Shown piece by piece: positions 21,481 to 33,531 of a stretch of DNA of 64,000 bases. Made by a program: the position numbers and the translations under genes. The first letter of the stretch is position 1, and each line of letters starts with the position of its first letter. The notes beneath the pieces were generated by a model. It saw only the letters and a list, made by a program, of their open reading frames with translations. It was not told the DNA's origin and ran no database searches. The DNA comes from Hydrangea macrophylla (taxonomy: Eukaryota; Streptophyta; Magnoliopsida; Cornales; Hydrangeaceae): NCBI GenBank assembly GCA_033977485.1, contig CM066983.1, positions 105,709,080 to 105,773,079 of the forward strand. The letters run 5' to 3'.

Positions 21481-23345
21481 TGTAATACCCGTACCCAGAA
21501 AATGGAAGTAATATTTATTTTTATGCATTAATTAGTATAATTAATTGCATGTGATATTTGGGTAAGTTCTAGTTACCCCGATGTGATAAGTGTTTTGATA
21601 AAGGGCACAGTTTGATAGATGTGACATGGGACCCACGGGGGGTCCAGATTGGATAAATTACATTTAGTTGCATTTATGTGATCAAATGAATAATTGTGTA
21701 ATTGTTTTGAATATTTTATTGTTAGTTATGACCTTTTAGGGTACCAGTTTGGGTACCTTAGTGAGAGTGAATTGGAATATGGTCCATAATTAGTAGGATA
21801 ATTAGCAACTTCATAAGATAATTGGGACCACTTTTGGAACTCATATGTGACCTAAACATATACCCACTTAGACATTTGTTAGTGAATATAAAGTTTATGG
21901 GGTTTCATAATAGACTTTAGAAACTTATGGGAGTGTTAATGGAAATATAATAAAATTGTAACATATCCTATATGTTAAGTCGGCTAGTTAGAATAATAAT
22001 ACTTAAATAATAATAATAATAAAAAAAAAAAAAAAGAGAGAGAATCAAAGAGTTGCAGAGAACTCTTCAACGAAGAAAAAAAAAAAGGAACGTGTTATGT
22101 TGGCCGCTCCGTCACCGTAACTTTACCGTTCGACCTCTTTTGCGAATCGAAGCCATATTCAGACTCGTGAAGGTAAGAGGATTATTTCTATGTATTTCTT
22201 TTTCAATTTTGGTAATGTTTTTCTGCGACCCATTTTAAGGGGTGATACATGTATATGACCTATATATGTAGGAATATCATTGGAAGTACCTAGAGCTAGT
22301 TTTGTGAAGGAATTTGGAAATTCTTAGCTTATTTTTGGACCTATTCGTGAGGTGAGTGTCCTAATCCCAAAATCGGATGTTTAATGTTATTTATTTGCTA
22401 TTCACATGCTTTTAAATGCTTAATTATTGATTGAGTAGAAAAACATGTGATTAATTATTATTTAAAAACATATCCAAAAATGATGAAATTGCCATGTTGA
22501 CTTGTTGAGTTGCTTATGTGCTTATTTGGGTCAAAGGGTCTCAAGTGATAATCACCATTAGTTAGCCCATATATAAGGGACAGAGAGATGTTGAAATCCT
22601 CAGAGAAAAGGGGATAGTGGTGACGACCACAGCGAATTGACTACGGTCACAAATGAATGAGTGTGATTTCGCTATATGCGACAGAAAAAGTGAAAATGAC
22701 CCAGAAGCAAGGGTCCAGAACGATGGTGGTTGATTACTTGACACGCCTGTGACCATTTATTGTTGTGAATACATAATTGGTGTTATGATTAATTAAATAC
22801 TCCAATTGCATGATTAGTACCACGTACTCACTAAGCGAAAGCTTATTCGATTTTTGTGGCTAATGACCACGTAGGTACGGACGAGCATCACAGTGAGAAG
22901 CGTTGAGCTGTGAAAATTTTAGGATAGCTCGAGAGTAATGGTTAATGTTTAATATGTTCATATGTAAATGAGTTTAGATGAGTAGTTATATTCCTAGTGT
23001 TTAAATTTTGGAGATAAGTTTGTGTTTTAGTTTTTATTAAATCCTTGTAATATGAACTGTGGATTGAAGTTTTAAAAGTATTTTCCAAGTGTTTTGGTGA
23101 TATTTGGGTATTTCAATTCTTGTTTAACAGGGGGAAACGGTGCTGTAATAGGGAGAACTCTGTCCAAGTACCATTCGATGGTTTTAACAACTTTATTTTA
23201 TTTCTTTTTATTTTGTTCAAATAAAGAATATTTTACCCCTAGTATTTCACTTTAAATGTTATGTTTGGAACGTTAAAAAATGATTGTTTGGTTTGTTGGC
23301 TTGCTACACGTGTCCTAGCCCGCGGGGGCGGGTTGGGGTGTGACA
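21481..23345 (+). repeat. Element A 3' LTR
   Basis: 1865 bp, nearly the same as the 5' LTR apart from scattered substitutions and A-tract length changes. It keeps the hairpin GTGGT-GACG-ACCAC at 22617-22630 and the TATA-like CCCATATATAAGGG at 22566-22579. Confidence 0.95.
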
Positions 23346-24506
23346 CATTATGTCCATTCAAAACATAAACTAATGGATATATATATAAAAAAAAAAAAAA
23401 AAACACGAACTAATATTTTGAATTGTTCATTACACCTTAACAAAATCAAATGTTTCAACTGTTCATTACACCTCAACAAAATAAAATATTCCCGATCTTT
23501 TCCTAATCAACCAAGTCCATACCGAATCTGTGACAAAAGCAAATGCAAAGCATTAGTATATTATAAGTCCGCAAAAAACAAAGAACACGTGAAATTTAAA
23601 TTAAAGACATAATTTCTATCGAAAATTCGGCAGAGTTCTATTCGTTTACCAGACATCCCAAAAAATTCAAAAATTCAAATCACAACACGACGATAGAATT
23701 ATTATAAAAAAAAACAATGTATGAAATTAGCAAATAAATGGATGACAAAGCCACTAACAAATCTCAAATGGAAAGCCAATGCCATAATCTTAACAGGTTC
23801 TGAAAACAAGCAATAAAGTGAATAGAGCGGTCATTTTCTTATTGCTTAAGCTCAACGAAATCACATAACTAAAGAGAATTTACATAAAGAAACAACAAAT
23901 TTTCGATACCGACTTCAGATAACTATAAACATAACCAAAGCAAATGAGGAAAAGAAGAACATGAGATTCTAAGTATATACAACAAAGTCCAAAGAGAAGG
24001 AAAAACCAGAAAATTTGAAACCCACATCGTTTCAATTAAATATACAGTTCTACGTCGGTGGAAAACAAGTTTATGGTTCAAAACCTCATCAAATGACCAA
24101 ATCAACCCAAGCCAAAAATCATATAGATACTTCAAGATGTTCAGAAAGTTTTCCAATTGGTTTTGAATCAAAATCTTAAAAAGGTTTTTTTACTATGATT
24201 TGCACAAAAAAAGTAAACATGATTTTGAAGCCAAATTACAACAAATTTGAATTCATTGCATCTAACACATGAACAAGAATCATAAGATGACCCATGAAAC
24301 ACATTAAAAATGACATTACAAGACTCTGAGTCATATATTGAAGACATTACAAAAAAAATCATGCTACAATAAATCCAAAAACAAAAACTACATACCCATT
24401 TGGGCCATTTCAGATCAGAGCCCCAAACTATCAAATAAATAAACAAACAAACATCATCCATGTGTATGGACATGTGTATATAAAATAGGGTTTAAGAAAT
24501 GGTTAC

Positions 24507-24590
24507 CTTTTTGTCCTCAAATGCAAAGAAAAGATTCGGCTTCGTTGTGTGCCTACATTTGCACCTTGTAAGCTTATCTTCAATATTCAT
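24507..24590 (-). other. Possible first coding exon of an unrecognised gene
   Basis: Read on the minus strand, an ATG at 24590 opens 28 codons (MNIEDKLTRCKCRHTTKPNL and eight more) ending at AAG|GTAACC, a usable splice donor. A CT-rich stretch upstream (24840-25040) resembles a plant 5' untranslated region. No downstream exon could be recognised, the short upstream ATG at about 24636 would compete, and no family is known to me. Treat it as a guess. Confidence 0.2.
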
Positions 24591-24840
24591 TAGTAGGACA
24601 ACAACACTACGTACCGCAAGGTAATCTCATTTTCATGTAAGTTGCAATGGCTTAAAGGATCTTAATACAGGGTCCAAAGTTATAAGAAAGTTGTTCACTG
24701 GGTGAGTTCCTTTGAGACCAACTTCGGTGATCGGATGGTCTCCAATGATAAACGAGTACAGTACTTGAAACTGAAATTTCACAGTTTCTGTATTTGGTAA
24801 AGGTGAAATTATATACATATAGAGAGAGAGCAAAAGTGAA

Positions 24841-25000
24841 AGTGTGTATATACATGTATCTATATATATATATATATATATCGAGAGAGAGAGAGAGGCC
24901 GCGAGAAAGGGAGAGGAAGGCGAGAGTGAGTAGATGCGATACTCTATGTGTGTGTGTGTGTATACACACACACACACACACACACAGAGAGAGAGTCACC
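24841..25000. repeat. Compound microsatellite (TA)n, (GA)n, (TG)n, (CA)n
   Basis: Runs of TA (24861-24881), GA (about 24883-24897), TG (24947-24961) and CA (24965-24985) follow each other. They give open frames in several directions that are only repeat translations. Confidence 0.9.
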
Positions 25001-25176
25001 TTGACAGTCAGAGACGATCGGGAGGAGACGACCGGGAGTAAATAGAATGAAATAGCCCTATTTTCAAATGTGTAATTTTAAGTTTTAAGTGAAATGATCT
25101 AATTTGGATTTTGTATTGTAAGCCCAAATTGGTTGATTTTTGTAATTGATCCATTTTGTCAACCAAACACTTTATT

Positions 25177-25542
25177 ATGATATCGTTACAATAAAATATA
25201 TATGTGTTTTATCTAGATCTCACATGGCGTAATTGTGAGGTCATACTTAATTATTGTGCAACCACTTAAATTTCATTAGAAGTGAATTAAGGCACAACTA
25301 CTATAATTTTGTTTGGCAACAGCCTTTTGAGTCTATAAGTAGTTTTAAAACTTTAGAAGTTAAAGTACTGAAAGTGTTTGACAAATCAGTTTTTCCGATT
25401 CAATCTCGTAAATTTGCGTCTCAATCGCAAGAATTTGTGAGTGGACAAAAGCTACATTGTGTAACTTTTGGCCAAAATATGTTTTATGCTATTGAGTCGC
25501 AGAGCAGAATTTGCTGTCAAATAGACCCTACATCTTTTGAAA
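25177..25542 (+). repeat. Dispersed repeat Y, copy 2
   Basis: Matches 1818-2203 over about 365 bp with scattered changes. It lies on the other side of element A. Confidence 0.75.
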
Positions 25543-25988
25543 TCTATACTAATAGAAAGGAAAATGGAGGGGGTACTAGAATCAATATTTAATTTAAATC
25601 AATAATTTTTTGTACAAAATATCGTAACAAGGATAACTAAATGTAATTTTAATTAACGAGCTCTATTCTCTATTTAATTCAAAAAATTGGGGGGGTGGGG
25701 GGGGTGGGAATTTAGTCCCTAGTTCTAGCTTCTTTTTTTTTTCTTTCTAGAAATGAGTCCTTCTTATATCTGAATCTAGAAATTAGCTCATTTGTGCTGC
25801 TAAAGACATAAATACATCTATATTATGCTATATATATATATATCAAAGATCTTGTTTTCAAATTCAAAACCCAATATATATATATATAGAGAGAGAGAGA
25901 AAGAGTATGCAACTATATATGGAGAGAGATTTCTACTAGAGAGAGAAATAGGAAGAGAGAGAGAGAGAGAGGAAGAAGAAGAAGAGAG
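25543..25988. other. Simple-sequence DNA
   Basis: G-run with T breaks (25689-25707), TA runs and several GA microsatellites up to the solo LTR. No gene is seen. Confidence 0.6.
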
Positions 25989-26989
25989 TGTGTAACACCC
26001 ATATCCGGAAAAGAAGGTTAATATGGTATTAATATGTGTTATTAATGATAATTAATGCAAAAGATGGTTTAAGGTGAAGATATGAAACCACAGGTAAAAA
26101 TGTGTTCAAATGCGGACACAGATGAAAGCCCTGTGAAAGACAGGACTGGTATAAAAGTGGAGCCCAATGAGGGTCTAGTTAATTTACATTTTGATTTCAT
26201 TATATGTTTATATGAGTACTTTTTTAAATGTTTAAAGATATCACTATGTCTTATGATATGTAATGAAACTAATTTGGGTACCTATATGAGGGCGTATACA
26301 ATTCATAATTAGTAGGTTTAATAGCAACTTCATAATTAATGTGGGATCACGTTTGAGACCCATGCGGGACTTAGATTAAATCCATGTAGAAAAATTAGGT
26401 AGTTAATGTAATTAACTTGAGGGGTTTCATAATAAATCTTAAAGAATTCAGAAGGCAACGTTTCTTAAAGTTTTAAATACTCAAGGTTATTTTTAAATTC
26501 TTTTCTGTTGCATATAGTTTTGGATGAGACTTGGTGGTGTGCAGGGGCGGACCCACGATTTTTGGTCAGGGGGGCCTAAACTATACGGGGGTTTGGGGGC
26601 AGTGCCCCAATGCAAATTTTTTTAGGTCTACAATTATGTGTAAAACTGTAAAATTGGTTTAACACCCCTAGTTTGGGGTAAATCATGTAATTTTAGGGGG
26701 TGTATTTCTAAAACTTGTAATATACTACATATAAATCTAGAATTTTCAAAAGTCCAAGGGGCCTGTGTCTAAAACTTATTAAATTTTGCATGTAAATTTA
26801 GAATTTTTAAAAGGTCAAGAGGGGCCTGTGTGAATTTTAGGAGGGTCTATTTGTAAAATGTGTAAAATATTACATGTAATACAATAATTTTCAAAAGTTC
26901 AGGGGAAGCCTATGCCACCCCTGACTAGGTCCGCCACTGGTGGTGTGTCACGTATCCTATTTCCACACGTAGTGGGATGGGTCGTGACA
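25989..26989 (+). mobile_element. Solo LTR of mosaic affinity, with a hAT MITE inside
   Basis: Begins TGTGTAACACCC and ends GTCGTGACA, with TSD GAGAG at 25984-25988 and 26990-26994. The left part (about 26255-26440, with AATTAGTAGGTTTAATAGCA and GGGGTTTCATAATA) resembles element A's LTR. The right part (about 26465-26989 without the MITE, ending in CACGTAGTGGGATGG-like sequence) resembles the end of element B's LTR. Without the MITE it is only about 600 bp, so the middle of a longer LTR is missing. No internal coding region remains. Confidence 0.8.
26542..26939. mobile_element. hAT MITE in the solo LTR
   Basis: Inverted ends CAGGGGCGGACCCA and its counterpart TAGGTCCGCCACTG, flanked by a perfect 8-bp TSD GTGGTGTG (26534-26541 and 26940-26947). 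The 8-bp TSD and CAG terminus are hAT marks. The interior repeats AGGGGCCTGTGT-like phrases and codes for nothing. Confidence 0.88.
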
Positions 26990-27041
26990 GAGAGAGGTCA
27001 GCAACCTCCACCGCTGGCACCACCACATCCAGCCATGCCAT

Positions 27042-29442
27042 TGACAAACACTGAATATTGCACATTCATGTGTCAATATAACAGACATTGTGCTCATTTA
27101 ATCCTCCAAATTCCTAGTTTTACATGTATATTTGAATTAATATAATTTAATAGTGATGTCACTCAAATGCGTGTAAAAATGTGTTTTTACATATTTTATA
27201 TGTTTAGATAAAAATGAAGTGAAATAAAGGGAAGGAAAGAAGTAGCAACCACACCATAGTATATTCATATGAATAGTAGTGAATAGTAATGAACAGTAAT
27301 AAATAGTAATTTTACTATTTATAAAAATAAAATAAAATAAAAATAAAAAAAAAATAAAAAAAAAAGCTGGTGAAACGAAATCAACATCCAATTGCATATA
27401 AATTTTCTTCTTTGCGGTTTTGTGTTTTGTCAATGAAGATGTCAGAACAATGAAGAAAATGGGACAAATAGGAGAGCACGGAGAAAAAAAATGCCAACGC
27501 TGACGAACGCGATGATGATTCGTCTCTTAAATTTCGTCTATAAAAGAGCCTACACCAAGCAACAACAAAAAAAAACCAACAGCTCAACAATCACTGTTAG
27601 GGAGAGAATAGTTTAGGGGAGGTTATCATGTGAGCACTTTATATTGTCCCTAGAAATAGAAAACTTTAGTTTTTCTTTACCTTTTCTAGTTCTAGTAGTT
27701 GTAAAATTTTACTTTTATGTAATTGATGATTTCATGTTCAAAAATATGTAGCAAAACTTTGTGTACTGTATTTCTTAAATTTAAAATATTTGTTTTTTTG
27801 TATGACCTTAATTTGCCAATATGTAGTAGTAAAATAGTCCTATTTAAATTTAGATTTAATATTTATAGTCTAGTAGTACTTGTAGTTGTCCCCTAAAATA
27901 GTTTGAAACTCTAAATTTCCAGTTTTTATAGCAATATTTTTATTCACTAGAAGACAGATTTTGCAAGTAAATATCATATTTCTTAGCCACGTAGTTGTAA
28001 TCACCTACCAAAGGCGCCCCAAGCACACCATATTCATATCTCACTCCAAAAGTAGATTAGAATTTGGTTTGGCCTTACGGGTGTTCTTGAAGTTCAACCA
28101 CTGTGACCCCACAAGAAGTTAAAGTTAAAGGTTTATTATTTTATTTTTGGTTTAGTATTTCCATTTATGTATATTTTATTAGCCTAATTGTACTAAACTT
28201 TGCTATTTTGCAGATTCCACAAATTCAATCACAGCTCATGTTAAGTAAAGAAAATAATATATAATATCAGTTTTCACCCTTACCTTGGTTTTACAAATTT
28301 AATTTTAATTGGACGGTGATTGCGTGCATCTATTTAATTTATCTTTTATTTTTATTTTTAAGACAGTTTCAATTCCAAAATGGTAGGCTAAAACTTTAAT
28401 TGGGAATATGTAATAAAAACTTAGAAACCACAGCTTCTGTGCACTAATCTTAAATGGGCAATTTTATCTAGATGGGTTATTTTTTCCATTTATGGCCAAA
28501 AATATCTATGTATCTATAGCTTATGATCATTTAACATGTTTATATACTATGGCTATATTGGGCTCAAAAGAGTACATATTTAAAATAAAAAGCCTAATTA
28601 TGTGGATTGTCAAACTATGCCTTTTGTCATAAAAAACACCTAGTATACTCAAACAACTCATATGACAAAGTTAATATTTCAAATATGTGTTTATATATAT
28701 TTCTATCCAATAATGGTTAGGCAATTGTGTAGTGGCAGAGTGGTGGGGACTGAACGCCGAATAACCCACGTCCGCGGCGAGGCACGGTTCGAGCCTGGCT
28801 ACTGCCCAATTGCCTTTTTATTTTTCTTTAAACCAAACGACGTCGTTTCATATCAAACCTGACACACTTGATATGACCCTGACTAGTGAAAGTTCATTTT
28901 TAAATAAAGAATGACTCTGTGGTCTTAAATGCCAAACGCTTTTCAAATGCACAAAAGTTGTGGGATCTAGTGTTGGTTTGCATATTCCCAATTCCTTTAA
29001 ATCATTTTCCCCTAGTTAATTAATATTTCCTATTTTTATAATAATTTTGCTTAAATATCTGTATTATTTCCATCTTTTGCTATTACTAAATCTAAAAAGT
29101 TTATCTCACAAAAATTTAGCTTTTGTTTATTTTTCTTCCTTTTCTTACTAGTATCTTAGTCAATTTATTTTGCACTGTGAAAATCTTTACCGTAAACTAA
29201 TTAGGAAAAAATAGCTTTAATTACTCTTATTGCAAAAAAATATAAAAATTAGTAGTTTAGTAAAACCCCACAAAAATCCATCATCTTTTATTTTCTTTTT
29301 AGTGACAAAATAGTTATCTGCCTAACTTTATAAAATTTTATTCCGTTCCCTGTGGGTTTGACCTGGACTTCCAGAACTTTATTACTTGTACGATCACCTA
29401 CACTTGGGTGTGATAAGAAAACGCGTCAATAGGATGTCGTCA
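27042..29442 (+). repeat. Element C 5' LTR
   Basis: 2401 bp. Contains TATA box CTATAAAAG at 27538-27546 and a tRNA-like cassette at 28719-28819. Confidence 0.95.
28719..28819 (+). ncRNA. tRNA-like Pol III cassette in C 5' LTR
   Basis: A-box-like TGGCAGAGTGG (28733-28743), B box GGTTCGAGCCT (28786-28796), 8-bp closing repeat GGCAATTG (28720-28727) / CAATTGCC (28807-28814) and a T-run (28815-28819). A-to-B spacing (53 bp between starts) fits a tRNA with a long variable arm. A clean cloverleaf does not form by eye: the T stem pairs badly and extra bases sit before the 3' acceptor strand. It is best called tRNA-derived or SINE-like, not a working tRNA gene. Confidence 0.65.
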
Positions 29443-29448
29443 AGTTTT

Positions 29449-29466
29449 TGGCGCCGTTGCCGGGGA
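29449..29466 (+). promoter_or_regulatory. Element C primer-binding site
   Basis: TGGCGCCGTTGCCGGGGA starts six bases after the LTR. It is the PBS type, assigned to tRNA-Asp, found in Athila-like elements. Confidence 0.85.
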
Positions 29467-29715
29467 ACGGTTAATAAAAAATAAATAAATAAATAAGTTA
29501 GGTTTAAAATTATTTCTCATACTATATCTATATCTATATCTATATCTATATACTTATTCTACTTTATAAATAATTTAGTTTTTTTTTTAAATGATAACAT
29601 AAAAAAATATATCATATATTAAAATTAAAAAAAAAAAAAGAGTTTTATTTTTACTTAGCTAATAATAATAATAATCAAAATAATATTATTATCGGTTAAT
29701 TTTCACTTACTTCTT

Positions 29716-31016
29716 ATGTCCTTAGATACTACTGAGGCTTTATATCAAGTACCACATAATTCTAATATTTCTGCTGATTCATCTAGTATACAATTTCTTA
29801 GAATAATGGCAGAAATTGTAGGACCAGAAGGAATCATTGATAATGCTCATAGTGAGCAGGGGGAAAATATATTACAATTTGTTTTACCAGAACGTGAACA
29901 ACGTCCTTTACGTGATTTATTTACCCCAAAACGAAACATCACTCCTTCTTGCATCACTCTACCTAGACACACAGGAAATTTTCACTTTAGACATGGCATG
30001 ATTCCACTCTTACCAACTTTCCATGGAATGGGGTTAGAACGTGCTTATTTTCATATTCGTGAATTTGAAGAAGTTTGTAGTACATTCTCTGATCAAAGCT
30101 GTCCTATTGAAATAATCCACCATAAGCTTTTTTCCTTTTTCTTTAAAAGATAAAGCTAAAGCTTGGATTTTATCTCTCCGTCCTGGATCTATAACTTCAT
30201 GGCATGATATGAATGAAGCATTTCTAAAAAAATTCTATCCAAAAAATTTAACTAATTGCATGATGCGTCAAATTAAACTTTTTACTCAAAAAGAAAAGGA
30301 ACCATTCCCTGAAATGTGGGAACATTTTAAAGATCTCCTACTAGCTTGTCCACATCATGGATTTGAAAAATGGCGTCTAATTAATTTCTTTTAGGAATGA
30401 TTAGAACCAAAATCAAAGAAATTAGTTGAAACTATGTGTCAAGAAGAATTTTTGAGTAAATCTGCCGACGAAGCGGAATCATATTTTGATTGGCTTAGCG
30501 AAAATACTTCCCAATAGGAAAAAGAAGAAATCGGTAGAACGGAAAAAGCTAAAATTTTATACCAATTACAATCAGAAGATGAATTAACACTGAAATATGA
30601 TGAATTAGCACGTAAAGTAGAAGCTATAACAGTAGAAAAAAAAATAATCTACCTAAGAAGAAAAGAGAACTTTGTAATAGTTGTCATACTTTAGGACACT
30701 CTGCGAATGAATGTCCTAATAGTTCAAATTGTCAGAAAACAGCTCCAGCAGAGATAAACGCTGTGAATAATTATAGGGGTCCCCAAAACGCCTATGGTAA
30801 TTCATACCAATCTAACTGGAGAAATCCTCCAAATCATATGTATACAAAAGATGGTATTCTACAATTTCAAACTCAACACCAACCTACTCAAAATAATCAA
30901 TATTTACCTCCTCCGCCTCAATTTCAACAAACACAAAATACATATCCTAATACACAGCAAAATTCTAATGTTTATGTGCCTCCTCACAAAAAGTACAAGA
31001 AGAGCATTTACAGTCT
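29716..31016 (+). pseudogene. gag: Element C gag (broken)
   Basis: ATG at 29716. A long N-terminal arm precedes the capsid-like region with ILQFVLPEREQRPLRDLF and HHKLF. A T-run slip at about 30126-30131 changes the frame. The capsid region goes on with DKAKAWILSLRPGSITSWHDM, FLKKFYPKNLT and MWEHFKDLLLACPHHGFEKW, a pattern typical of Athila gag. Stops TAG and TGA follow near 30392-30400, and another TAG in SQ-stop-EKEEIG near 30516. One CCHC knuckle, CNSCHTLGHSANEC, lies at 30673-30714. A Gln/Asn/Pro-rich stretch ends in another frameshift near 30990. The gag and pol frames were continuous before decay. Confidence 0.85.
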
Positions 31017-31803
31017 ATGATGCAACAATTAATACAAATCATAGGAAAACTACATACATCTGTGGATAGGATTAATAATCAACACGATTCTAAAGGAAAA
31101 GGCATTTTTCCTGCCCAACCACAACATAATCCAAGGGGACAACCACAAGGCGATCCCTCAACTTTGGGTAATAATCAACATGAACAAGTAAAAGCTATAA
31201 CTGTACTAAGATGTGGTAAGGTTGTTGGACAAGAAATTTCACCTTCTTTAGAAGAAATTGAGGAAGAAATAGATGAAGATAAAATTACTGGTGAAGTTGA
31301 AGTTGAAACCCTTAAAAAACAACAAATTTCTCAAGAAATTGAAACATCTGATTTACCAGTGGAAAAAGAAACAGAGAAAACTCTCGAATATTCTCCTCAA
31401 ATTCCTTATCCACAACGTTTAAGAAAACATCAAAATGATAAGAATCAGGAATATTTAGAATTATTTAAACAAGTGCATATTAATATTCCTCTCTTAGATG
31501 CAATTAATCAAGTACCTGCTTATGCAAAATTCTTAAAAGATTTATATACTGTCAAACGTAAGCAAAATGTACGAAAGGATGCGTATTCTGTTGACTTCGT
31601 TGAAGAAATTAATTCCATCGTACAGCATAATTTACCAACAAATTTTAAAGACCCAGGTACACCAACAATATCGTGTATTATTGGAAATTACAAAATTAAT
31701 CATGCACTCCTTGACTTAGGAGCTAGTGTGAACTTGCTTCCTTATTCTGTTTATCAAGAACTTGGATTAGGTGAGCTAAAGCCTACTCGCATGGTATTAC
31801 AAC
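31017..31803 (+). pseudogene. pol: Element C gag-pol linker and protease N-part
   Basis: An open frame with a charged linker (EEIEEEIDEDKITGEVEVE), then PQIPYPQRLRK and LFKQVHINIPLLDAINQVPAYAKFLKDL, phrases typical of Athila pol. The protease catalytic motif is LLDLGASVNLLP, with Asp-Leu-Gly in place of the common Asp-Ser-Gly, as in other Athila proteins. It runs to MVLQL and is cut there by the insertion at 31804. Confidence 0.88.
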
Positions 31804-33531
31804 TATAGGTAATAGTTGACGACTCATATACTTTGACTATACACATCACCAACGACTCCACGTGTAACAATAGGACTCCACGTGCAACAACGACTCCAAA
31901 CTGCTAGCCAACTTCAAACGGGCCACCTGCAAAGCCCACTGCAAAACCTTACAACTAAGAAACTCGCCCCGAGACCCACTTAAATAGGCCCACTCCGAAG
32001 GCCCACTCCGGAGGAGCCCACTCCAAAACCCTCACCACGGTTAACTACACTCCGAAGCCTTATTCTCCAAAGGCGCAAAGTAGCCCACTCAAAAGCTCCC
32101 GGTTAACTCCACTCTGAAGCTTTACTCTCCAAAGGCCCAAAGCAGCCCACAAAGGAGGAGCATTCGAAACATGCACACACTCACACTCGGACACCTACCC
32201 TTGGTTTGGAAGCAGTACCTAAGGGTGGGCAAGTCTGCTGGGACCTCGGAAACTTATGGTAAGGTGGCTAGAACCGAAGGCATCTCCCTAACCTGTGCCC
32301 CATGGGTAAGGTTAGGGTTGGTCCCAAAGAGAGAGAGAGACACGTGACTTTCACACGTGCCATACCCCAATCAGCCCACAACCAATAAGCGAAGCTCATT
32401 ACCGCAAAACTCGTCGGAACCTTTGACCGTCTATGCTTAGTCGTGTCAAGACTGCTTAACTAACTGCACCAATAAAAAATACCTCGGTTCCCTCCCTCAC
32501 TGAAGCCATCTGTACGCCTCGACACTTGCCCTCGCTTAACCTCTCGGCACCAATAGAAAATACCTCGGTTCCCTTCCCTCGCTGAAGCCATCTGTACGCC
32601 TCGACACTTGCCCTCGCTTAACCTCTCGGAGCCAATAGCAAAAGCCTCGATACCCCCCACTCGCTTAAACCTCTGCACCAGTAGCATCCCTCCCTCCTTT
32701 TGACCAACCAATGATATCGTCTCACAACCAAACGACAAACATTTCCTCTCATTTGTCTCCACCAGCTCAGTACATGCTTCGTCTACATCCCATTTAATGT
32801 CCTCAACCACCCTAAACAGGAGCATTTAAGCCACTCACCTACCTTAAGCAAACAACCCAGTAAGAGGATGCCAACTCGGCCTCGCTCTATCATGTCAAAA
32901 GTTTGCAAATACACCACCAGCTTCAACTATAAATAAGTACCCTCATTTACTACATCGAACAACCCAACTTGACTTAATCCGGCACTAGAGTAAAGGATTA
33001 GCAGTCATTCTTATTTCCGGCCTTTAACAAAACACTCCCATTGTCTCTAGCCTACTTTGACCTCTCGCCTCCTCCGGTACCTTCGTCCCGACATCCTTCG
33101 CTCCATTAAACACCCTTGACTCTAGATATCCTTCGTCTCTCGGCCTCTCAACCCTTCATTTTCACCAACCCCCTTCGCCTCAATCAAACCGTCGCCTCAT
33201 AACACCATTTGTCTCACCAAGACCCTCCGGTTCTATTACACCCTTCGTCTCACTCTATCCTTCGCTCCATTCCAACGCTCCAATACTTACCCATCACTTC
33301 GGGATACATACTGCTTTCTCTCTCTCTCACTTGGGATTACTTCGGTTCTCACCCGAACCCGAAGCCTCTCCGGATCCTATTATCCCTGTTATTATTATTA
33401 TTATTATTATAATTTATATACTCTTGCCAATATCTCGTATATTGTTCACATATTGTTCCACGTGTACTAATCCAAGCTTGCGTGTTATATCTCTCTATAC
33501 CTCTCACACACATCACAAAAGAACTCACACA
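31804..33531. mobile_element. LTR-like insertion in C protease, non-TG start
   Basis: Flanked by ACAAC (31799-31803 and 33532-33536; ACAACT also matches). It starts TATAGGT and ends CACACA. It is C-rich on this strand and unlike the host element. It has a TATA box CTATAAATA (32927-32935) and internal tandem repeats: an 82-bp unit with ACCTCGGTTCCCT (32466-32630) and a repeat with CCAAAGGC (32040-32150). No gene. A solo LTR with TA...CA ends fits best; the family is unknown. Confidence 0.6.

Larger units (their letters stand above)
5813..23345 (+). mobile_element. Element A: Ty3/gypsy chromovirus, Tekay/Del-like, split by element B
   Basis: Two closely similar LTRs (5813-7670 and 21481-23345) begin TGTAATACCC and end TGTGACA. 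They are flanked by a perfect 5-bp TSD, CATTA (5808-5812 and 23346-23350). A Met-type PBS follows the left LTR and a purine tract precedes the right one. Inside are gag, protease, RT, RNase H, integrase and a chromodomain-like tail, in Ty3/gypsy order. The element is 17.5 kb only because a 9.07-kb element B lies in it; without B it is about 8.5 kb. Several stops and frameshifts show it cannot make its proteins. Confidence 0.95.
23351..25176. other. AT-rich intergenic DNA with a possible minus-strand gene start
   Basis: No recognisable protein. A short direct repeat (TGTTCATTACACCT twice, 23427-23473) and microsatellites are present. On the minus strand the segment 25040-24840 has a CT-rich, leader-like composition. 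Confidence 0.4.

Noticed and set aside
24633..24999. Two overlapping minus-strand frames of about 115 codons
   Set aside because: The N-terminal halves translate TA, GA, TG and CA microsatellites. The non-repeat part (YSFIIGDHPITEVGLKGTH) is suggestive but matches nothing I know, and has no supported start.
28719..28819. A functional tRNA gene
   Set aside because: A and B boxes are present but the T stem pairs poorly and extra bases separate it from the acceptor strand. It is listed as tRNA-like only.
32460..32825. 121-codon minus-strand frame
   Set aside because: It lies in the LTR-like insertion and translates an 82-bp tandem repeat, giving duplicated peptides.
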